From Candidatus Nitrosotenuis cloacae (GTDB lineage Archaea > Thermoproteota > Nitrososphaeria > Nitrososphaerales > Nitrosopumilaceae), in the NCBI RefSeq assembly GCF_000955905.1, contig NZ_CP011097.1:445957-509956 (forward strand): a stretch of 64,000 nt of DNA, read 5' to 3'. The position numbers and the translations under genes were made by a program. Each line of letters opens with the position of its first letter. The stretch's first letter is position 1. Shown piece by piece: positions 58,673 through 64,000 of the stretch. The notes under the pieces were generated by a model that worked only from the letters and a program-made list of their open reading frames with translations, made no database searches and was not told where the DNA came from.

Positions 58673-59854
58673 TTAATCCTTACTGCTTTTTGCGTCATTA
58701 ATTATCTTTCTTTCAAGCTTACCATCAAGTGGGATTTCCAATAGGTCCCCCATTCTGAGGTTTTTAAGCCCGGCAGCAACTGCCTTTGCCTGCTCGTCGT
58801 TTTTTGGCAAGCCAAGCAATGACATCAAATATGCTGATCCGCCCTTTCCAGCTAATTCTCCAAAGACTATCTTGCGTCTATTCCCTACCACTCTTGGCGG
58901 AATTGGCTCATAGGCTGCGGGATTTCTGAGTATTGCAGACAAGTGAGTTCCTGCCTTGTGCTTGTAGGCAGTTGGCCCAACAAGTGGCTTTGAGTCATAT
59001 GGTACAATTCCGGTATATTCCTCAATTAGTCTGGATAGGTCAGTTAGCATGTCTAGTCTGAAATCATTTGGTGACTTGTAAAGATAGGTCATGGCAACTG
59101 CGACTTCTGCCAGCGATGGGATTCCTGTTCTTTCTCCGACACCATCAATTGTGGTGTGGATTTGATCTGCTCCTGCATCAACTCCTGCAAATGCGTTTGC
59201 TACTGCCAGTCCTATATCATTGTGACAGTGAACATCAAGTGGCACTTTGATCTTTTCTTTGACCATTTTAACAAAATTGAACATGCCTTTTGGTCTCATT
59301 ATTCCAACGGTATCTGGCAGACTGATTCTGTCCACTCCAGCTTCCTCGATTGCCTTGCAAACTTTGAGTAAGAACTCTGGATCTGCTCGAGAGCCATCCT
59401 CTACGGTAAATCTCATCTTTAGTCCATGAGACTTTGCATACTCGACTGTTTCTACTGCACGTCTTAGTGCTTCCTCTCGAGTGATTCTGAGCTTGTCCTT
59501 TAGGTGAATGTCTGATATTCCAAGATATGTTGCAGTCCACTTTGGATCACACTTTAGTGCGACATCAACGTCTTCTTTTAGTGCACGAACGTGTGCTACA
59601 ATGTCTGCTTTGAGGCCTTGCTTGATGATTGTCTTTGTCGCCTCAAAATGATCCTCTGATACTACTGGTGAAATTTCAATTTGGTCTACGCCAAAATAAT
59701 CAAGCATCCATGCAATTTGGATTCTCTGCTTGTTGGTAAATGTGACTCCTGGGTGCTGCTCTCCTTCCCTTAGTGTACTGTCCAGTACGTGGATTCTTCG
59801 CGGCTTTTTGTCGTACTCGTTGTACAGATGTGCGTAATAGTTTGGGTCACTCAT
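58673..59854 (-). CDS. lysS: Homocitrate synthase LysS
   Basis: A 393-residue acyltransferase that condenses 2-oxoglutarate and acetyl-CoA to homocitrate, the first step to aminoadipate. DSTLREGEQHPGVTF and DVHCHNDIGLAVANAF are the HCS/IPMS motifs. The short length (no regulatory LeuA domain) and place in the lys cluster favour homocitrate synthase; residual isopropylmalate synthase activity cannot be excluded. The ATG at 59854 is chosen; the frame is open to 59869, but a TATA box lies 27-35 bases before the ATG. Confidence 0.9.
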   Translation of the reverse strand: MSDPNYYAHLYNEYDKKPRRIHVLDSTLREGEQHPGVTFTNKQRIQIAWMLDYFGVDQIEISPVVSEDHFEATKTIIKQGLKADIVAHVRALKEDVDVALKCDPKWTATYLGISDIHLKDKLRITREEALRRAVETVEYAKSHGLKMRFTVEDGSRADPEFLLKVCKAIEEAGVDRISLPDTVGIMRPKGMFNFVKMVKEKIKVPLDVHCHNDIGLAVANAFAGVDAGADQIHTTIDGVGERTGIPSLAEVAVAMTYLYKSPNDFRLDMLTDLSRLIEEYTGIVPYDSKPLVGPTAYKHKAGTHLSAILRNPAAYEPIPPRVVGNRRKIVFGELAGKGGSAYLMSLLGLPKNDEQAKAVAAGLKNLRMGDLLEIPLDGKLERKIINDAKSSKD

Positions 59855-59868
59855 TTGCAGAGATAGCA

Positions 59869-59911
59869 AGCCGCAATACCTGTTATAAACATATTCGTAC
59901 TAAAAGCGGCT
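59869..59911 (-). promoter_or_regulatory. lysS promoter with inverted repeat around the TATA box
   Basis: AGCCGC (59869-59874) and GCGGCT (59906-59911) form a perfect inverted repeat that flanks the TATA-like GTTTATAAC, about 32 bases before the lysS ATG. The paired arms around the box look like a binding site for a dimeric regulator such as the neighbouring Lrp-type protein. Confidence 0.4.
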
Positions 59912-59972
59912 AGTATCAGAGATTTATGGTTATTTTTCGGCTAAAAGCAGAGAAAGTAGTTCGATTTTCGTC

Positions 59973-60392
59973 TCAGGTTACTTCGCGTAGAATGATGACT
60001 GTGTTGGTGTCTGATACGCCTGGTACCTTTCGGAGTGCGTCAATTGCTAGATTAATCTCTGTAATGTTTGGCGATGAGATTATCACTGCAATGTCGTACT
60101 GTCCTGTGATTTCGTACACTGTCTTTACGCCATCCAGCTTGGTTAGTCTTGCTGAAACCTTGGATGTGTCCATGGATGACTCTACTGAAATGAGAACAAT
60201 CGCCTTGGTAGAGTTTTGCTCACCGATTTCGATTGTGAATTTTTTAATTATCTGGGCATCTGTTAGGTTTTTGACTCGACGCCTTACCGCTGACTCTGAT
60301 AGCTTTAGCTTTTTGCCAATATCTACAAAGGATTCTCTGGAATCATCCCGCAAGATTCTAAGAATCTCATCATCTACGCTATCCTTGTGCAT
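59973..60392 (-). CDS. lysM: Lrp/AsnC-type regulator, LysM-like
   Basis: A 139-residue Lrp/AsnC protein. The winged helix (RESFVDIGKKLKLSESAVRRR) is followed by a RAM-type ligand domain (AIVLISVESSMDTSKV, YEITGQYDIAVIISSP). LysM of Sulfolobus controls lys genes in response to lysine, and the location in the middle of this cluster strongly suggests the same job. It overlaps lysJ by 14 bases, so it is transcribed with lysY-Z-J. The 118 bases downstream hold the lysS promoter. Confidence 0.88.
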   Translation of the reverse strand: MHKDSVDDEILRILRDDSRESFVDIGKKLKLSESAVRRRVKNLTDAQIIKKFTIEIGEQNSTKAIVLISVESSMDTSKVSARLTKLDGVKTVYEITGQYDIAVIISSPNITEINLAIDALRKVPGVSDTNTVIILREVT

Positions 60393-61563
60393 TCTTTCGT
60401 CTCTCCGACTCCTTGGTAAATAATCGGTCCAGTACCTCTAATACTTTTGTTATTTCTGCTTCTGACATTACTAGTGGTGGTAGGAATCGCAGTATGTTTC
60501 TGCCCGAATATAACAGTAAAACACCTTCTGCAATACCATCCATCAAAATGTCCTTGACCTCAAACTTCATCTCTACTCCAATCATCATACCTTTGCCACG
60601 GACCTCTCTGATGATATTGTGCTTTTCTCTTAGCTTTTCCAGTCCATCTCTGAATATTCTGCCCACTCTTGCTGCATTGTCCACTAGTCCGTCTTGTGTT
60701 AGTGCTTGGATAGTTGCAATGCCGGCTGCACATGATAATGGGTTTCCTCCAAATGTTGAGGAATGCTCACCCTTGCTCATTGCAGCCAAAATGTCTGGTC
60801 TAGTCAAAGTGGCACTCATTGGAACACCACCTGCAATTCCTTTTGCTAAGCATATGATATCTGGTGTCGTATTCCAGTGATCACACGCCCACATCTTGCC
60901 TGTTCTGCCAAGACCAGCTTGGATTTCGTCAAAGATTAGCAGGATTCCGCGCTCATCACAAAGCTTTCTGACATCTTGCAAAAATCCATCTGGAGCTACA
61001 TTGATTCCACTCTCTCCCTGAATTGGCTCCATTATCACAAATGCCGTATCGCTATCGATTTTTGTTCTCAGTGCTTCTATATCGCCAAATGGGGAGAATG
61101 CAACTTTTTCCACTAGTGGCATGAATGCTTTACGATATTTTGGATTAAACGTAACTGATAATGATCCTAGTGATTTTCCATGGTATGATCCATTCATTGC
61201 AACCATTCCGGATTTGCCTGTGAACTTTCTTGCAAACTTGATTGCAGCTTCGACTGCTTCGGTTCCGCTGTTTCCAAGATGAACTTGGGTTAGACCCTTT
61301 GGTGCAATCTTTATGAGATTCTCTAAAAATTCTTCTCTTGTTTTGTTGTACAGTGAGGTGTGAACTGTGATGATCTTATCCAATTGTGCTTTGAGTGCAG
61401 CAACAACTCGTGGATTTCTGTGACCAACTAAGGCAACTCCGTATCCGCCCATGCAATCAATGTATTCTTTACCATTAATGTCGTAGAGTTTTGCGCCTTC
61501 CCCTCTCTCTATTGTGACTGGGAATCTTTGGTATAGGCTACCAAGAAAATTGTCTTCACTCAT
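60379..61563 (-). CDS. lysJ: [LysW]-aminoadipate semialdehyde/glutamate semialdehyde aminotransferase LysJ
   Basis: A 394-residue PLP enzyme of the ArgD class that transaminates the LysW-bound semialdehyde. PLP contacts and the Schiff-base Lys lie in LLIFDEIQAGLGRTGKMWAC and ICLAKGIAGGVPMSA. GGNPLSCAAG and the N-terminal GYGVALVGHRNP fit the family. The start is ATG 61563, in a four-base overlap with lysZ (ATGA); the upstream in-frame ATG at 61581 would overlap more. The same enzyme often serves both lysine and ornithine branches. Confidence 0.92.
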   Translation of the reverse strand: MSEDNFLGSLYQRFPVTIERGEGAKLYDINGKEYIDCMGGYGVALVGHRNPRVVAALKAQLDKIITVHTSLYNKTREEFLENLIKIAPKGLTQVHLGNSGTEAVEAAIKFARKFTGKSGMVAMNGSYHGKSLGSLSVTFNPKYRKAFMPLVEKVAFSPFGDIEALRTKIDSDTAFVIMEPIQGESGINVAPDGFLQDVRKLCDERGILLIFDEIQAGLGRTGKMWACDHWNTTPDIICLAKGIAGGVPMSATLTRPDILAAMSKGEHSSTFGGNPLSCAAGIATIQALTQDGLVDNAARVGRIFRDGLEKLREKHNIIREVRGKGMMIGVEMKFEVKDILMDGIAEGVLLLYSGRNILRFLPPLVMSEAEITKVLEVLDRLFTKESERRKNAQG

Positions 61564-62360
61564 TTTGAAATCACTGTGCATTTTGTGTGAGAAATTGCCG
61601 CTGATATAGGATTTTCGCGCTGACCATTGCCAATTAGTGCCTCTTTTACTCCCATGTCTAGGGCTTCGGTTGCAGCTAGGATCTTTTTCTCCATTCCAAA
61701 GCCTACCTTTGGTCTGATCTCCTTGGCTTCGGCATTTGTCATCTTTTCGACTAGCCTGTCATTCATCAAAAGGCCATCCACATTTGTCAAAAATAGGATC
61801 TTGTCGCTCTGGATGGCGCCAGCCACATTTGCTGCCGCCCTATCACCATCAATGTTTAGCATATCAAATTCCTTGCTCATTGCAATTGGGGATACTACTG
61901 GCGTGTAGCCCTTGTCTAGGAGCATCTTGAGCAGCTCTGAATTTACCTTGGTTACCTTACCAGTATAGCCACCATCAATAATCTGTTTTCTGCCCTTTTC
62001 ATTCACTATGACTAGCTTTTCCTTTCGCTCTGCTAGAAATATCTGGCCGTCAATTCCACTAAGGCCTACTGCATTGATTCCGTGCTTTTGGAGCATTTGC
62101 ACAATTGCCTTGTTTATCTTACCTGACATTACCATGGTGAATATCTCTGCGGTTTCCTTGTCTGTGTATCGAGATTTTATTCCACTAGGAGATACTACGA
62201 ATCTTGGCTCTTTTCCTAACAACTCGCAGGTCTTGGTGACTTCTTTTCCTCCACCATGCACTAAAATAACTCCTTCTTGGTCTGCGACTTTTTTAATATC
62301 TGATATGGTGCTTGGATGAAGATTTTCTACGACGCTTCCGCCGATTTTAATTGTAATCAT
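61560..62360 (-). CDS. lysZ: [LysW]-aminoadipate/glutamate kinase LysZ
   Basis: A 266-residue amino-acid kinase of the ArgB/NAGK type. It phosphorylates the LysW-linked aminoadipate. Motifs: TIKIGGSVVENLH at the start, VLVHGGGKEVTKT, and NIDGDRAAANVAGAI with FLTNVDGLL at the end. No regulatory extension. It lies four bases after lysY and overlaps lysJ, in a closely packed operon. Confidence 0.92.
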   Translation of the reverse strand: MITIKIGGSVVENLHPSTISDIKKVADQEGVILVHGGGKEVTKTCELLGKEPRFVVSPSGIKSRYTDKETAEIFTMVMSGKINKAIVQMLQKHGINAVGLSGIDGQIFLAERKEKLVIVNEKGRKQIIDGGYTGKVTKVNSELLKMLLDKGYTPVVSPIAMSKEFDMLNIDGDRAAANVAGAIQSDKILFLTNVDGLLMNDRLVEKMTNAEAKEIRPKVGFGMEKKILAATEALDMGVKEALIGNGQRENPISAAISHTKCTVISK

Positions 62361-62364
62361 TTTT

Positions 62365-63420
62365 CTAAACTGGGGTTAGTGGCGAATATCTGAGGCCATC
62401 CATTTCATCAAAGCCTGACATTACGTTCATGTTTTGAATGGCAGAGCCTGCTGCACCCTTCATCAAATTGTCTGATGCGGATAGTGCGACCAATCTATGA
62501 TTGTCCTCATCAATGTCAAATCCAATATCACAGAAATTAGATCCTACTACGAACTTTGGATCTGGGAACTTGTAGAGTCCTTTCTTGTCGCGAATCAATC
62601 TGATGAATCTTTCATCTTTGTACATTTCGCGATACATCTTCCATAGCTCAATCTCAGTCACTTCTCTGTTTAGGAACGTGTGGTTTGTGCACAAGATTCC
62701 ACGGACAATATCTACTGCGTGTGGGCTCATTGATACCTTGATTGGTTTTCCCGCAATTTCTGATAGTTCTTGTTCAATCTCACCCGTGTGTCTGTGCTTT
62801 GCTGGCTTGTATGGTCGAATTACACCTGAACGCATTGCATGATGTGTGCCTGCAACACTGCCTGCACCTGCACCAGATGAGCCGATTTTAGAGTCAACTA
62901 CGATATGCTCTGTGTCGATAATGTTGTTTTTGATTAGTGGTGCTATAGCTAGTATTGATGTCACTGCCATGCATCCAGGACATGAAACAAGTTTAGCATC
63001 CCTGATTTTTTCTCTGTGCAACTCTGGCACACCAAAGACTGATTTTTCCAAATACTCTGGGTGTGGGTGCTCCCATCCATACCATTTTCCATATGCATCC
63101 TTGTTGTGCAATCTGTAATCTGCTGATAAATCGATAACCTTGAGGCCTCTGTCGTATAATGCCTTGACAATCTCTGTTGCGGTTCCGTGTGGAACTGCAG
63201 TAAATACCAGGTCACACTTGTCTGTCATTCTGTCATAGTCTAATTCCGAGAATGTCATCTCTGTGAATCCCTTTAGTGCCGGTTGGACTCGGTGCAAATA
63301 TTCCCCAACATACTGTCGTGATGTAACTTGGGTGATCTCTACTTTTGGATGTGTGACCAAAAGACGTAGCATTTCTCCTCCGACATAACCGGAAGCTCCG
63401 ACTACTCCTACTCGCAACAT
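62365..63420 (-). CDS. lysY: [LysW]-aminoadipyl phosphate/glutamyl phosphate reductase LysY
   Basis: A 351-residue ArgC-type semialdehyde dehydrogenase. It starts MLRVGVVGASGYVGGEMLRL at ATG 63420 (the frame is open to 63486 without conserved residues). The catalytic Cys is in LVSCPGCMAVTSIL, and a matching His lies in SPHAVDIVRG. NADPH reduces the LysW-bound acyl phosphate. It is the first gene of the lysY-Z-J-M unit and has a TATA box about 22 bases before the ATG. Confidence 0.92.
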   Translation of the reverse strand: MLRVGVVGASGYVGGEMLRLLVTHPKVEITQVTSRQYVGEYLHRVQPALKGFTEMTFSELDYDRMTDKCDLVFTAVPHGTATEIVKALYDRGLKVIDLSADYRLHNKDAYGKWYGWEHPHPEYLEKSVFGVPELHREKIRDAKLVSCPGCMAVTSILAIAPLIKNNIIDTEHIVVDSKIGSSGAGAGSVAGTHHAMRSGVIRPYKPAKHRHTGEIEQELSEIAGKPIKVSMSPHAVDIVRGILCTNHTFLNREVTEIELWKMYREMYKDERFIRLIRDKKGLYKFPDPKFVVGSNFCDIGFDIDEDNHRLVALSASDNLMKGAAGSAIQNMNVMSGFDEMDGLRYSPLTPV

Positions 63421-63424
63421 GTTC

Positions 63425-63464
63425 CTACACTGAATGCGGTATAATTTATTGTATTCTGATGTAG
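63425..63464 (-). promoter_or_regulatory. lysY promoter with imperfect inverted repeat around the TATA box
   Basis: GGTATAATTT (63438-63447) holds the TATA box on the minus strand, 18-27 bases before the lysY ATG. CTACACTGAAT (63425-63435) and ATTCTGATGTAG (63453-63464) form an imperfect inverted repeat on either side. This is the same layout as at the lysS promoter. Confidence 0.35.
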
Positions 63465-63498
63465 AAAAAAATTTATTCAATTTCATATAGCTCAGTTT

Positions 63499-63753
63499 TT
63501 GTTGGCAAAATCTGATCGCGATTTAGTAAAAAAACGAAAGGCCGACTATAATCGAAATAGATACAAAAAAGACCCGGCATTCAAGGAACGACTAAAAGAG
63601 TCATACAAAAAGTGGTATGCAAAAAACAAAAAATCTGTAGTTGAGCGAGTTTCTACAAATCATCAGAAAAATCACTCGGATTACTTACAATATCAAAAAG
63701 AACACTATCGATATCTCAAGTACAGAAGAAAGTATGCATCAAAGAGTGGCTAG
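63499..63753 (+). CDS. Small very basic protein, unknown
   Basis: An 84-residue protein, about a third Lys and Arg with many Tyr (DYNRNRYKKDPAFKERLKES, KWYAKNKK, HYRYLKYRRKYASKSG). There is no hydrophobic core or Cys. It probably binds nucleic acid or ribosomes. It starts with TTG at 63499 or 63502, with AAATTTATTC about 28 bases upstream. It splits the lys cluster by running opposite to lysY and the second ligase gene. Confidence 0.55.
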   Translation: MLAKSDRDLVKKRKADYNRNRYKKDPAFKERLKESYKKWYAKNKKSVVERVSTNHQKNHSDYLQYQKEHYRYLKYRRKYASKSG

Positions 63754-63755
63754 AA

Positions 63756-64000
63756 TTATTTTCTGATTTGTGAGGCTGCGAATTTTACCATTTCCTGTGG
63801 GATGTTTTTCTTGGCAACTCGCGCCAATCCCTTGAACTCTACTGTGTTGTTTACCTCATGACAAACCAATCCGCGAGCTTTGTCTTCCATAAGATCAATT
63901 CCTAGAATTCCGCCGCCAACTGCATTTGATGCCTTGAGGCAAATGTCTTCCACTTCTGGTGTAATTTCACACAGTTCTGGGTCGCCACCTAATGCGATGT
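63756..64000 (-). CDS. argX: Second LysX-like ligase, probably ArgX (5' part outside window)
   Basis: The C-terminal 81 residues of an ATP-grasp ligase close to LysX at 57661: (N)IALGGDPELCEITPEVEDIC, GILGIDLMEDKARGLVCHE and NNTVEFKGLARV. Its motif is NTVEF where LysX has NTTEY, which fits ArgX, the enzyme that links glutamate to LysW for ornithine and arginine synthesis. The start and ATP-binding half lie beyond the right edge. The stop is two bases from the convergent small basic gene. Confidence 0.82.
   Translation of the reverse strand, partial: IALGGDPELCEITPEVEDICLKASNAVGGGILGIDLMEDKARGLVCHEVNNTVEFKGLARVAKKNIPQEMVKFAASQIRK

Overview
The window reads as a chromosomal segment of an ammonia-oxidising-type archaeon of the Nitrososphaerota (Thaumarchaeota), most like the Nitrosopumilus/Nitrosarchaeum/Nitrosotenuis group. 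The evidence is a eukaryote-like topoisomerase IB, archaeal information-processing genes (RadA, DnaG, Nop5/fibrillarin, Rpo4, TFE-beta, L21e, S30e), an ADP-forming acyl-CoA synthetase next to an enoyl-CoA hydratase as in the thaumarchaeal 3-hydroxypropionate/4-hydroxybutyrate cycle, LysW-dependent lysine synthesis, PEFG-type surface anchors and a CFI-box protein. No ammonia monooxygenase genes, rRNA, CRISPR array or intact transposon is visible. Many genes have a TATA-like box about 25-30 bases before the start codon, suggesting largely leaderless transcripts; I used this to choose several starts.

Layout. 1-9 kb: a cut-off AAA ATPase, TFE-beta, RlmE, Trm1, RNase HII, the box C/D pair fibrillarin and Nop5 (with a long Arg/Asp repeat tail), and pyrD-pyrK. 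9-14.3 kb: a radical SAM enzyme, S30e, a possible structured RNA, several tiny zinc-ribbon proteins, a CrcB-type fluoride channel and an A+T-rich patch of unknown genes. 14.3-18 kb: radA with a palindrome ending at its start codon, then L21e-Rpo4-DUF655-KsgA-methyltransferase, and a convergent isocitrate dehydrogenase-family gene. 18.9-29.5 kb: mixed housekeeping, tRNA-Ser(GCT), an intron-containing tRNA-Met(CAT), transporters, a SirB1-like protein, an odd zincin-like protein, DsbA and topoisomerase IB.

29.5-37.7 kb is the most distinctive part. It holds His-rich or copper-protein-like exported proteins, PEF/PEFG-anchored surface proteins, a four-helix membrane protein and a two-domain winged-helix regulator. 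Four promoters in this locus carry the same 17-base element, five bases upstream of the TATA box and in the same orientation. I take this to be a local regulon controlled by the regulator, possibly for metal or envelope stress.

37.7-46.9 kb: an MrfA-like helicase, an orphan DNA methyltransferase, TatA, a CFI-box surface protein with near-identical 150-base repeats, an MFS carrier, a UbiE-like methyltransferase, proteasome alpha, and small regulators. 46.9-55.5 kb: glutamate dehydrogenase, carbon-fixation enzymes, an A-type Fe-S carrier, DnaG, and riboflavin kinase facing FAD synthetase. 55.5-64 kb: a diphthine synthase-DUF357 fusion followed by the lysK-X-W-S-M-J-Z-Y cluster and the end of a second LysX-like ligase, probably ArgX, so lysine and perhaps arginine are made on the LysW carrier protein.
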